Assembly (NCBI RefSeq): GCF_001748385.1
Contig: NZ_BCLI01000006.1
Location: 1-64,000 of the forward strand
Direction: 5' to 3'
DNA: 64,000 nt
Source of the DNA: Vulcanisaeta thermophila
Lineage (GTDB): Archaea > Thermoproteota > Thermoprotei > Thermoproteales > Thermocladiaceae
Position 1 is the first letter of the stretch; each line of letters starts with the position of its first letter. This document shows, in pieces, positions 32,905 to 41,035 of this stretch. The translations under genes were made by a program, and so were the position numbers. Under the pieces are notes generated by a model. It saw only the letters and a program-made list of their open reading frames with translations. It searched no databases and was not told the DNA's origin.

Positions 32905-34035
32905 GTGGAAGCCTTTGAGAGGATTAGGAATGTTTATGCGAAATTGAATAGTATGTTTTATAAGTATGAAGATGAGGTCCTGGGCTCCCTAATGGCAACC
33001 CTGTCCAGGGAGAACTACCTACTCGTGGGTCCACCGGGCACTGCAAAGACAACCCTGGTCTACGCACTGTCCAAGTTCCTCAATGCCAAGTGGTTCTATA
33101 GGCAGTTGACTAAGTTTACGGATCTTGAGGAGATCCTGGGGCCCATTAATATTGCTAAGTTGCTTGATGGTAAGGTGGAGCGTATCTACACAAACTCCAT
33201 AGTGGAGAGTGAGTTTGCGCTGCTTGATGAGATATTCAATGCATCCAGCGCCATCTTGAATACCCTACTTTCAATTCTAAATGAAAGGGTGGTGTATGAC
33301 GGTGACAAGGTGGTCCCTGTGAAGACCTGGACGGTGTTTGGAGCAACGAACAGGATCCCTGATGAGGAGGAGCTCCAGGCACTTTATGATAGATTCCCAC
33401 TGAGGGTCTTCACGGAGTGGGTTAGCCCTGACGAGACCGAGCCATTGATAATCAAGGGTTGGGAGTTAAGGGCTGAGTTGGAGAGGATTGAGCCCGTGGC
33501 AACCATGGATGACGTCCAAACGGCCAATAAGGTCATTATTCAGTATGTGCATGACCACATTAGGGATATATCCAAGGTCATAAGCCCCATAATCTCTAAC
33601 TACGTGGAGCACATACCCATTAGTAATAGGACCAGGGTTAAGGTGCCCATGTACGTAATGACGTACCTAATTCTAAACGGCATTGACATAACAACCGCGG
33701 AGATAAACCCGGTAATCCTCAGGGTGGGGACCATAAAGGTCCTCAAATACCTAGTGAATAATAAGGACCAGTTGAATGATTACTCCTCCTTCGCCACTGT
33801 TCACATGCCCGAGGACCTCCTGAGGCTCAGCGAATTGCTCAGCGAGGCCAAGGCTTTGATTAATAATGAGGTTTATAATGAGGCCAGGGAGAGGATTAGG
33901 AACGCCAAGGAATTACTGAGTCAGTTGAGGTCCAAGTGGGATGCGGTGACCCTGAGGCTATACTCCAATGAGATAAGTGAGATGGAGGACCTACTAAAGA
34001 GGCTTGAGGAGGCGCTGGAGCAGGGAAGGAGGTAA
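32905..34035 (+). CDS. MoxR-type AAA+ ATPase
   Basis: 376 residues from GTG 32905 (384 from ATG 32881). Walker A VGPPGTAKTTLV, Walker B EFALLDEIFNASSAILNTLL, sensor 1 TVFGATN, and the arginine-finger region YDRFPLRVFTEWV are all present; the pattern is closest to the RavA/MoxR group. The C-terminal 100 residues are helical (lid and coiled region). MoxR ATPases are chaperone-like and normally paired with a VWA-domain protein; none is adjacent here. A TATTTAA box ends only 2 nt before ATG 32881, so the leaderless start is more likely GTG 32905. Confidence 0.88.
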   Translation: MEAFERIRNVYAKLNSMFYKYEDEVLGSLMATLSRENYLLVGPPGTAKTTLVYALSKFLNAKWFYRQLTKFTDLEEILGPINIAKLLDGKVERIYTNSIVESEFALLDEIFNASSAILNTLLSILNERVVYDGDKVVPVKTWTVFGATNRIPDEEELQALYDRFPLRVFTEWVSPDETEPLIIKGWELRAELERIEPVATMDDVQTANKVIIQYVHDHIRDISKVISPIISNYVEHIPISNRTRVKVPMYVMTYLILNGIDITTAEINPVILRVGTIKVLKYLVNNKDQLNDYSSFATVHMPEDLLRLSELLSEAKALINNEVYNEARERIRNAKELLSQLRSKWDAVTLRLYSNEISEMEDLLKRLEEALEQGRR

Positions 34036-34398
34036 TCACCTGAGCAACTTAATTAATCCACGCACGGTACGTGTGACCTCATTCATTAAGTCCTGAGGTG
34101 CGTCATAAAGCCTTAGGTCCATTAGTACGTCATTGATCAATTCCCTAAGGCCATCAACACTAACGGTGTTGGATGGGCCTAATTCCCTCAATTCCATATT
34201 TAAGGCGTTTAGGTATAGGTATGAGGTGGCGAAGAACCTAACCCTGAAGTCGTCATTGACATCTGGTGGGCATTTAATGCCCATTCTAAGTAATGGTGCG
34301 CACTCCCCATTAATATTCACGCCCAACTCCCTCAGGTAATTAATCAATAACGTGGGGTTCCTAACCATTTGCCAGAAAACCTCCTCAACATTAACCAC
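34036..34398 (-). CDS. Small helical protein, unknown
   Basis: 120 residues, mostly helical, with two cysteines (GECAPLLRMGIKCPPD). No membrane segment or catalytic motif. It ends exactly at the MoxR stop on the other strand (0-nt gap). It might be a partner of the MoxR ATPase, but opposite strand placement argues against an operon. No family recognised. Confidence 0.6.
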   Translation of the reverse strand: MVNVEEVFWQMVRNPTLLINYLRELGVNINGECAPLLRMGIKCPPDVNDDFRVRFFATSYLYLNALNMELRELGPSNTVSVDGLRELINDVLMDLRLYDAPQDLMNEVTRTVRGLIKLLR

Positions 34399-34430
34399 GT
34401 AATCACGGGGTGTGGCTGGTATTTAAGGGT

Positions 34431-35627
34431 TTATGGCAGTGGTTTATCCCTCATCCGGGCCCTGGCCCCGTCCTCCGTGAAGACCCTGCCCCTCCAGGTG
34501 ATGCTTCTCTTGGTCATCGTCCTCAGTATGGCGATCCAGGAGAAGTATATGTTGAGTATTGATGCGAGGCCCATGTATATGGGGAGCCTCCTGCCTATGT
34601 ATCTTTGATGGAATTGGGAGAGGCCGCTTATGCTCCTGACCCTATAATAGTCCTTGATGGAGCCAATGATGTAAGGCATCAACGTGGCCAGGGCGAGCCA
34701 GGGTGTTGAGGTGAGTAGTGCCGTGATTAGTCCTAGGGGGAGTGTTGTGGCGAGTAGTGTGTAGGAGGCTAGGTATAGTAGGAAGCCCCTGAAGCCGTAG
34801 ACACGTACGAACCATAACTGCCTAACGGCCCATTCAAAGGCACCCCTTAAGTTGGTATCCTCCAGCGTGATTACCATGGATTTTGGTACGAATGCGATCT
34901 TGAGGCCCTCCTTATGCACGAAGTGTGTTATCACGTAGTCATCACTGTAGTAATTGGGTAGGTAGTCGGGCACGTTCCACTTCCTAATTAGCCAGTTCCA
35001 CACAACTGTGGAGCCGCCCCAGGTGAAGCGGGCCACTGGGTTTTGCATGGCCGTTATGCCAATCATGTTGAAGCTGCTCCTAAGTATGGAGCCCAGGGAG
35101 TAATTGCTGAGTGGTACGTAGAACCTGTACGTGGTGCTGGCACCGTAGCTGGAATTACTGAGTAACTCATTTACTAGATTCCTCAACCAATCCCTGGGCA
35201 CCAATGCATCACTATCCACAAAGGCCACGAGTTCGGTATCAACGTTCCTCAAGCCCATGGATAATGCGAGGGACTTACCCCCACCACCATTGAGTACGAG
35301 TATCCTCACGTTTGCTTTATCATTCACAAGCCTCTTTATCACATTGTAGCCTGGGTCCTCCATTGAGTCGAATATGAATAGGTAATTAACCATGCCTGGG
35401 TAGTCCTGCTCAAGGACACTCTTCACATTACCCTCCATGTACTGGTCAACACCCCTCACGGGCATTATGACCGTAACACTGGGGTAACCCCGACCACCCA
35501 ATGCGTCACCTCTCGTCCTCAAGCCCCTCCAGAATTTAATTTCGAAGTATAGGGAGAGTGTTGAGGTTGCCGTGGATGCTGCTATGAATAGTGATGCCAG
35601 TACCATCAATACCGTGGTTATAACCAT
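34431..35627 (-). CDS. Membrane glycosyltransferase, GT2/ceramide-glucosyltransferase-like
   Basis: About 398 residues from ATG 35627 (424 from 35705, which would overlap the next gene by 47 nt). One N-terminal membrane segment, then a GT-A domain: SVTVIMPVRGVDQYMEGNVK, FIFDSMEDPG, VAFVDSDALVPRDW (DxD), STTYRF, and the acceptor region YYSDDYVITHF then RQLWFVR in place of the QxxRW motif. Three or more membrane segments follow (about 310-400). It should transfer a sugar to a lipid at the membrane. Acceptor unknown; the enzyme is same-strand with, and just after, a dehydrogenase gene. Confidence 0.85.
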   Translation of the reverse strand: MVITTVLMVLASLFIAASTATSTLSLYFEIKFWRGLRTRGDALGGRGYPSVTVIMPVRGVDQYMEGNVKSVLEQDYPGMVNYLFIFDSMEDPGYNVIKRLVNDKANVRILVLNGGGGKSLALSMGLRNVDTELVAFVDSDALVPRDWLRNLVNELLSNSSYGASTTYRFYVPLSNYSLGSILRSSFNMIGITAMQNPVARFTWGGSTVVWNWLIRKWNVPDYLPNYYSDDYVITHFVHKEGLKIAFVPKSMVITLEDTNLRGAFEWAVRQLWFVRVYGFRGFLLYLASYTLLATTLPLGLITALLTSTPWLALATLMPYIIGSIKDYYRVRSISGLSQFHQRYIGRRLPIYMGLASILNIYFSWIAILRTMTKRSITWRGRVFTEDGARARMRDKPLP

Positions 35628-35658
35628 CAACCACGCGAAACACTCACTAATTAAATCA

Positions 35659-36534
35659 TTATCTTCCAACGCTAAGTATTTTAAACACGGCTGCGAAATC
35701 CTCATCGGAAAAACCAGCCCTCTCAGCCATCCTGTAAAATTGCAGGGCTAGTGAGGCCATGGGTATTGGCACACCCCTCAGCGCTGCTTCCCTACTTATT
35801 ATGTCCAGGTCCTTCCTCATATGCCTCACCGCGAACTGGACGCTGAAGTCATTGGAGAGTATCTTTGGAACCTTCAACTCAGACGTGGGCGATCTGGCGC
35901 TTGATAGCCTTGTTAGCACGTCCATGATCACCGAGTCACTAAGCCCAAAGGCCCTGCCCAGGTTCACAGCCTCCGCCAGCGCAACCACGTAGGATCCCAG
36001 TAGGGCATTGTTGATTAGTTTCGCGTATAATCCATACCCATTGGGCCCCACGTGAACCACAACCTTAGCCGTGTGAATGAGGATGTCACGGGCTCTCTGG
36101 AACGCCTCGTCAGTGCCTCCAACGAGAACCACCAACTCCCTCCTCTCCACAGCCACTGAGGTTCCTATCACGGGCGCATCCACCATATCAGCACCCCTGG
36201 ATTTAACGAGCCCAGCCAACTCAATTGATGTGCTTGGGGATATGGTGGACATGTCAATAACTAGCTCACCGCCCCTCAACCCCGTTAGCACGCCCTCAGG
36301 CCCTGTTATTACGGCCCTCACGGCATCATCATCGCTTAGCATGGTTATGATGACATCAACGTTTCTGGTTAACTCAGCTGGCGTTTTGAAGGCCTCAACA
36401 CCGTACTCCCTAGCAAAGCGTTGGGCCTTCTCCTGGGTCCTATTGTAGATCCCAACTAATAGGCCATCGTCCCTCAGGTTTTTAGCGATCCTCCACCCCA
36501 TGACCCCAAGCCCCACTAAACCAACCCTAACCAT
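35659..36534 (-). CDS. 3-hydroxyisobutyrate dehydrogenase-family (beta-hydroxyacid) dehydrogenase
   Basis: 291 residues. Rossmann start VGLVGLGVMGWRIAKNL, substrate-binding loop DAPVIGTSVAVERRELVVLVGG, and catalytic lysine in GPNGYGLYAKLINN (about K171). The family oxidises small beta-hydroxyacids (hydroxyisobutyrate, tartronate semialdehyde, glyoxylate) with NAD(P). Substrate cannot be named. A TTTTTAAG box lies about 27 nt before ATG 36534, and a palindrome sits between box and start, suggesting repressor control. Confidence 0.88.
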   Translation of the reverse strand: MVRVGLVGLGVMGWRIAKNLRDDGLLVGIYNRTQEKAQRFAREYGVEAFKTPAELTRNVDVIITMLSDDDAVRAVITGPEGVLTGLRGGELVIDMSTISPSTSIELAGLVKSRGADMVDAPVIGTSVAVERRELVVLVGGTDEAFQRARDILIHTAKVVVHVGPNGYGLYAKLINNALLGSYVVALAEAVNLGRAFGLSDSVIMDVLTRLSSARSPTSELKVPKILSNDFSVQFAVRHMRKDLDIISREAALRGVPIPMASLALQFYRMAERAGFSDEDFAAVFKILSVGR

Positions 36535-36545
36535 TGCGCCCGGGG

Positions 36546-36557
36546 GCGATGAATCGC
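36546..36557. promoter_or_regulatory. Palindrome in the dehydrogenase promoter
   Basis: GCGATGAATCGC (GCGAT-GA-ATCGC) lies between the TATA box (about 36561) and the start of the dehydrogenase gene, the usual place for an archaeal repressor site. The same centre GAT-GA-ATC occurs in a longer palindrome at 37552-37565. Confidence 0.35.
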
Positions 36558-36661
36558 TTAAAAACCCATTGAGCCTAACCCTTGGGCGGTGTCCCTGAGG
36601 GGGTTGGGAAAATACCGAACAGATTCAAATCATTTTTAATTTATTTTGATAATGCATGTAA

Positions 36662-37291
36662 TTACTTTATGTACTTCGTGAGCCTTCTCTCGGCCTCATC
36701 CCAATTGAGTACGTTCCATATGGCGTCTATGTAGCCATTCCTATTATTCTTGTACTGGAGGTAGTAGGCGTGCTCGAACTCATCCACTATTAATAATATG
36801 GGCAGCTCCGCAATGTGCTGGTTGTAGTGGTTCTCGAAGGTGGTGAATTCCAGGTTTCCTGTTTCTGGGTCGTAGTAGAGCACGGTCCATCCACACCCTG
36901 GTAGGGACCTCATGACCTCGGTGAACACAGCCTTGAACTTGTCGAAGCTCCCAAACTGCTTAGTTATTAGGTCGCCTAGGTAGCCCCCAGGTGTTCCACC
37001 ACCCTTGCCCGCTGGGGCCATGGAGTACCAGTAGAGCGTGTGCAGCTTGTGCCCGTTCACATTGAAGAATAAGTTCCTAAGTAGGCCCTGTATGTCGTAG
37101 CTCGTCACCTCACCCTTGATTATCTTCTCAAGCCTCTCTATGGTTGCGTTGGCCCCGTTGACGTAGCCCTTATGGTGCCCGTTGTAGTGGACGTCAATTA
37201 CCTGCCCGCTTATGTATGGTTCCAGGGCATTTATTGAGTAGGGTAGTGGTGGTAATTCGTACCTTTTGAATAATGTGCTTGGTAGGCTCAT
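36662..37291 (-). CDS. sod: Superoxide dismutase (Fe/Mn type)
   Basis: 209 residues. [20 protein letters not shown] opens the all-alpha domain, with metal ligand His in [10 protein letters not shown]; the second His is in [17 protein letters not shown]; the last ligands are in the family DVxxHAYY motif, here [14 protein letters not shown] with Glu where Asp is usual in the printed order (VDEFEH). It removes superoxide, often secreted or membrane-associated in thermoacidophiles. TTTATTAATA about 25 nt before ATG 37291 is the likely TATA box. Metal (Fe, Mn or cambialistic) cannot be told. Confidence 0.93.
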   Translation of the reverse strand: MSLPSTLFKRYELPPLPYSINALEPYISGQVIDVHYNGHHKGYVNGANATIERLEKIIKGEVTSYDIQGLLRNLFFNVNGHKLHTLYWYSMAPAGKGGGTPGGYLGDLITKQFGSFDKFKAVFTEVMRSLPGCGWTVLYYDPETGNLEFTTFENHYNQHIAELPILLIVDEFEHAYYLQYKNNRNGYIDAIWNVLNWDEAERRLTKYIK

Positions 37292-37608
37292 CAGGACCTT
37301 GTCTCTGGCTTATTAATAAATGTTGCACTTTAATTATTTTACAGGATTATGCCAAACACCACCTAACCCTAAATGGTTATCCCACGAATCCGAGAGATCC
37401 TCATGGCCATACCTAAAGACTTCCACCTAACTCACTAGGGTTTGTCTGCCTTAGGAAGACCGTGAGTGGTGGTGAAGCCCAACGACGTTGAATTATTATT
37501 CAGGGGAACCGCACAGACTTTGAAATACTTAAGCATTTCTGCCCTATTAATGGTGATGAATCACCTTAATAACCGCCTCACTTTAAATTATTAAGACTAT
37601 TAGGGCCT
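37292..37608. other. 317-nt gap between sod and the HTH gene
   Basis: Contains the sod promoter at its left end and the palindrome at 37552-37565, with an AATACTTAAG box about 25 nt before it on the plus strand. The only frames are very short (for example 21 codons from 37372). No gene on the plus strand follows, so any transcript from that box would run antisense to the HTH gene. Confidence 0.4.
37552..37565. promoter_or_regulatory. 14-nt palindrome
   Basis: GGTGATGAATCACC: a perfect inverted repeat GGTGAT/ATCACC with a 2-nt centre. It shares the core GATGAATC with the palindrome at 36546-36557. Possible regulator site. Confidence 0.35.
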
Positions 37609-38091
37609 TTAGAGTGCTGTATCATCTACTGTGTACGTATCATCCATGTCTACGTCAACGTTCTCCTGGCTAATCATGAATTCGGTAAAGCCAGCCAAGA
37701 GTAAGAGGTCCATTGGTATTAAATTAAGTAGTAGCATTAACGGAATCAATTGGGCATATTCATTAAGTAATTGAACAGCTTCATCTGGTGCCGCTGTAGT
37801 AATCCTATTGGCTAAGACCTTAAGCTTTTCAAGGGCTTTGTTAGCTTCCTCAAGTCCTGTGGGTGTTAATTCATACGCATCCCTCTTGATTAAGAAGCCC
37901 CTTTTGGTTCTGGTCACTATCTTGTCATTCTCAAGATAATTCAGTTCCTTAGCCACTGATTCTACATCTACCCCTAGGTAATGGGCTATTTCATCGGCAG
38001 TTAAAGGCCCTTTCTCCCTTAGTAGTATTAGAATTTCCTCCTTAAGCGTTAATTCCACATTTTCGAATGTATTTGCTTTCTTAAAAACCAT
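37609..38091 (-). CDS. Winged-helix regulator with a hydrophobic C-terminal domain
   Basis: 160 residues from ATG 38091; the longer frame upstream runs through the divergent exchanger gene and is not used. Residues 10-70 are a winged helix (LTLKEEILILLREKGPLTAD, DVESVAKELNYLEND then a basic wing), 75-110 a helix likely to dimerise, and 115-145 a Leu-rich stretch (LIPLMLLLNLIPMDLLLLAG) that could sit on or in the membrane; the tail is very acidic. It is divergent from the cation exchanger with a 25-nt gap, so it may control it (inference). Confidence 0.75.
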   Translation of the reverse strand: MVFKKANTFENVELTLKEEILILLREKGPLTADEIAHYLGVDVESVAKELNYLENDKIVTRTKRGFLIKRDAYELTPTGLEEANKALEKLKVLANRITTAAPDEAVQLLNEYAQLIPLMLLLNLIPMDLLLLAGFTEFMISQENVDVDMDDTYTVDDTAL

Positions 38092-38116
38092 TCTCACATA
38101 AGTTAGGCTTATTAAC

Positions 38117-39145
38117 GTGTTGGCATTATCGTACGCCGTGCCTGCCAATGAGGTAATTAATGTAATTACGGGGATACTTACGACATTCCTAGGGGGGTTA
38201 TTATTCACGAATGCCGTGGAGTACCTTGGTGGTAGGGTAAGGCTTGGTGGCTCCTTCATTGGTGCTGTGGTTTCGCCGATATTCACGTCCATGCCCGAGC
38301 TCGTGGTCTTCCTAGTGGCCCTCTACCTCTATGGTGGTTCTGTGGGTGAGGAGATTGGTATTGGGACTGTAATTGGTGAGCCCTTCATGGTAGCCACCAT
38401 AGTATTCCCAGTGCTATTCCTAGTGGTATTCCTGGGGTTGGTGATGCGCACTAGGGATGATGCGGTCTTAGAGGTGGAGAGGGAGTTGGTGACGCCGTAC
38501 ATCTTCTTCACGGCGCTATTCCCCACAGTATTACTCCCTGCTTTACTGCCCATGGACGTAGCGAGGCTCATAGTGGCTTTATTATTGTTCGCGGCTTACG
38601 TGTACTACATAAGTAGGATGTACAGGTCACAAGGCTCATTGATCGAGGAGTACGATGAAGCCTACTTACTAAGGCTAGTTAAAGCACGTAGTGATCGCCT
38701 GACTTACCTGTTACTATCTACTCAATTGGCCGTGTCCGCCGTGCTTTTGATCATGGGGTCGAGGTTAATGGTGACCGGCGTGGGTGAGTTAGCCGAGGCG
38801 TTAAATGTGAGTGCCATGGCGATGTCAATAATAATCACGCCCATAGCTACCGTGATCCCCGAATCCATAACGGCCATAATATGGACCTTCAGGGGTAGGG
38901 ATACCCTGGCCGTGGCCTCCCTAGTGGGTGAGAAGGTTCTTTACTCAACCGTTTACCCAGCGTTGGGTTTATTACTCACTGAGTGGTCGCTGAGCATGGA
39001 GGCTATTGTTAGTGTGGTTGAGGTTGAGGTTTCCTCATTGGTGATTCTTTACCATGTAATTAGGGGTAGGCTTACGTGGGACACCGCAATTATTGGGCTT
39101 ACTGGTTACATTATTTACCTATTAATCACCACCCACGTATTATGA
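38117..39145 (+). CDS. Cation/Ca2+ exchanger family membrane protein
   Basis: 342 residues, about ten membrane segments in two halves. Each half has a changed alpha-repeat: GSFIGAVVSPIFTSMPELVV near 50 (usual form GxxxxxxGTSxPE) and MSIIITPIATVIPESITAII near 235; the acidic PE pair is kept in both, the preceding Gly-Thr-Ser is only partly kept. EPFMVATIVFPVLF and GEKVLYSTVYPALG follow them. This is the CaCA superfamily; the ions moved are not known. The start (TTG 38117) is only 25 nt from the divergent regulator start, so a later start is possible. Confidence 0.8.
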   Translation: MLALSYAVPANEVINVITGILTTFLGGLLFTNAVEYLGGRVRLGGSFIGAVVSPIFTSMPELVVFLVALYLYGGSVGEEIGIGTVIGEPFMVATIVFPVLFLVVFLGLVMRTRDDAVLEVERELVTPYIFFTALFPTVLLPALLPMDVARLIVALLLFAAYVYYISRMYRSQGSLIEEYDEAYLLRLVKARSDRLTYLLLSTQLAVSAVLLIMGSRLMVTGVGELAEALNVSAMAMSIIITPIATVIPESITAIIWTFRGRDTLAVASLVGEKVLYSTVYPALGLLLTEWSLSMEAIVSVVEVEVSSLVILYHVIRGRLTWDTAIIGLTGYIIYLLITTHVL

Positions 39146-39161
39146 CCCAATAAACTTAATA

Positions 39162-40142
39162 ATGCGTGGGTGCCCCATTCATGAAATGATTGTTAGTTTC
39201 CTGGGTCGTTTGGCGTTGGGTGATGGGTACTCAGTGAGGCTTATGGGTGTTGTTAATGTAAGCCATGAATCCTTCTTCAAGGGCTCCGTGGTTAGGTCTG
39301 TGGATGAGGCGATCAGGGTTGTGGGTGGTATGGTAAGTAATGGCGTTGATGTCATCGATGTTGGGGGTATGTCCACAGCACCCTACAACAGGACCTGGGT
39401 TAGTGTGGATGAGGAGTTGAACCGTGTCGTACCCATCGTGAGGGCCATTAAGAGGGAGTTCCCGGATTTAGTGGTCTCCGTGGACACCTTCAGATCCAGG
39501 GTCGCTGAGGAAGCATTGAACGCGGGTGCCGACGTGATTAACGACGTGACCGGGCTCAGGGGTGATCCTGGAATGGCCAGGGTTGTGGCTAATCACGGGG
39601 CTTCCGTGGTCATTATGGCTAGGGAGGTGAGACCGACCACGGGGCTTGACCCAGTGACTAGGACCATCACCGCCCTCAGGGAGAGTATCTCCATAGCACT
39701 GAACGCGGGTGTTGATGAGAGGCGTATAGTGGTGGATCCAGGTGTTGGTGCATGGCCACCCCTTGAAATCGACCCGGCACTCCATGGTGGTGAGCCCCTG
39801 AGCCCCGATTATGTACGTGGTGACCCAAGGTACCCCTGGTACGTGTGGGACTCCATGCTAATAATGAGTGTTGGCAGGATAAGGAGTGAGTTGGGTAGGC
39901 CAGTACTCATTGGCATTTCCAGGAAGTCCTTCCTCACCAAACTCATGAGGAGAAACGCACCACCTGAGGGTCGTTTATACGCCTCTGTGTCCGCCGAGGC
40001 CATTGCAGTGCTCATGGGGGTGGATGCGGTTAGGACTCACAATGTGGCCGAGACCAGGGATGCCGTTAGGGTGGCTGAGGCCCTGAGACTATGCCTAAAC
40101 ACCAGGGAGTGCCCAGAGGGGCTTGTTAAGTTCCTGGCATAA
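39162..40142 (+). CDS. folP: Dihydropteroate synthase-like protein
   Basis: 326 residues. LMGVVNVSHESFFKGS (LxGVxNVTxDSF), GVDVIDVGGMSTAP (DVGGxST), VSVDTFRSRVAEEAL, AGADVINDVTGL, IVVDPGVGAWP and PVLIGISRKSFL are the ordered loops of dihydropteroate synthase, which joins p-aminobenzoate-type amines to a pterin diphosphate. In Crenarchaeota the product is a modified folate. Length is longer than the bacterial 280 because of an insert near 195-230 (ALHGGEPLSPDYVRG). It follows the exchanger by 16 nt. Confidence 0.88.
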   Translation: MRGCPIHEMIVSFLGRLALGDGYSVRLMGVVNVSHESFFKGSVVRSVDEAIRVVGGMVSNGVDVIDVGGMSTAPYNRTWVSVDEELNRVVPIVRAIKREFPDLVVSVDTFRSRVAEEALNAGADVINDVTGLRGDPGMARVVANHGASVVIMAREVRPTTGLDPVTRTITALRESISIALNAGVDERRIVVDPGVGAWPPLEIDPALHGGEPLSPDYVRGDPRYPWYVWDSMLIMSVGRIRSELGRPVLIGISRKSFLTKLMRRNAPPEGRLYASVSAEAIAVLMGVDAVRTHNVAETRDAVRVAEALRLCLNTRECPEGLVKFLA

Positions 40143-40173
40143 GGAATAAATAGTACCGGGTATTCCCATTAGT

Positions 40174-40228
40174 GATACCTGAGTCCCGATAACGGGCCAA
40201 TGAGGGTATCGGGGGTATCTAATCCCCT
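40174..40228 (+). ncRNA. Candidate structured RNA with 16S-complementary hairpin
   Basis: Stem GATACC (40174-40179) with GGTATC (40205-40210) encloses CCCG/CGGG (40185-40196). It is followed by hairpin GGGG-TATCTAAT-CCCC (40212-40227). GGGGTATCTAATCCC (40212-40226) is the exact complement of the universal 16S rRNA 790-loop sequence. An upstream GGGTAT (40158-40163) can pair with ATACC instead, so alternative folds exist. A TATA-like AATAAATAG is about 26 nt before 40174. The rpiA promoter lies after it, so it is not part of the rpiA message. Nature unknown: guide RNA, 3' UTR structure, or chance. Confidence 0.35.
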
Positions 40229-40237
40229 AAACCGTCA

Positions 40238-40248
40238 TAATTATAAAT
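40238..40248 (+). promoter_or_regulatory. TATA box of rpiA
   Basis: AATTATAAAT is centred about 26 nt before GTG 40269, which supports that start and a leaderless message. Confidence 0.5.
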
Positions 40249-40268
40249 CCACGTATTAATAACCCAAC

Positions 40269-40967
40269 GTGGAGGATCCCGCGAAGATTGCGGCCGCTAG
40301 GGAGGCGGTTAAGTACGTGATGCACAATACCATCGTTGGCGTGGGTACGGGGACCACATCATTAATCTTCCTGAGGGAGTTGGCCAGGAGGTTGGTTAGT
40401 GGGGAGTTGGGGAGTGTTAAGTTGGTACCTACATCAACCGAGACTGAGGTTGAGATTGTGAACCTGGGGCTTGGGGATTACCTTAGGTATCCCTGGCAGG
40501 TGAGCCATATTGATATTGCCATTGACGGTGCCGATGAGGTTGATGGGAGTAAGAACCTCATTAAGGGCGGAGGTGGTGCATTGACTAGGGAGAAGATTAT
40601 TGATTACTGGGCTAGGGAGTTCATAGTCATAGTTGATGAAACCAAGCTGGTCAGTCGGGTACCCAGTAATCACCCCATACCCATAGAGGTCATACCCTAC
40701 GCATGGAGCATAGTCAAGGCAAGGATCGAGCGTGAATTTGGGGGAAGGGCCTCATTGAGGGTTAGTGGTGGTAAGCGTGGGCCCGTGATCACGGATAACG
40801 GCAATTACATCCTAGACTTCACCCCAGGCGCTGCCCTGAATCCCAGGGAGGCCGAGGTGGCCATTAAGGCTATTCCAGGGGTTGTGGAGGTGGGCCTATT
40901 TAGTGGTGAGAGGGTTTCCATGGTTATCGTGGGTAAGCGTGATGGCTCGGTCAGCATCATCAAGTAA
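40269..40967 (+). CDS. rpiA: Ribose-5-phosphate isomerase A
   Basis: 232 residues. GVGTGTTSLIFLREL (phosphate loop), PTSTETEV, DIAIDGADEVDGSKNLIKGG (active-site Asp pair and Lys), GALTREKI and FIVIVDETKLV are all RpiA signatures. It interconverts ribose-5-phosphate and ribulose-5-phosphate, in archaea mostly for nucleotide synthesis. Start GTG with a well-placed TATA box. Length normal. Confidence 0.95.
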   Translation: MEDPAKIAAAREAVKYVMHNTIVGVGTGTTSLIFLRELARRLVSGELGSVKLVPTSTETEVEIVNLGLGDYLRYPWQVSHIDIAIDGADEVDGSKNLIKGGGGALTREKIIDYWAREFIVIVDETKLVSRVPSNHPIPIEVIPYAWSIVKARIEREFGGRASLRVSGGKRGPVITDNGNYILDFTPGAALNPREAEVAIKAIPGVVEVGLFSGERVSMVIVGKRDGSVSIIK

Positions 40968-41035
40968 TACCACCCCGAAATTGGCTCCGTAGCTCCTGAA
41001 AGTAATGAGTGGTGCAGATGAGTTAGTCCACTTAC

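Noticed and set aside
38092-38292. N-terminal 67-residue extension of the HTH protein at 37609
   Set aside because: It runs antisense through the exchanger gene; the winged-helix protein starts naturally at ATG 38091.
40143-40268. Riboswitch or attenuator for rpiA
   Set aside because: Alternative stems exist, but rpiA has its own TATA box after them and a leaderless start, so they would not be in its message.
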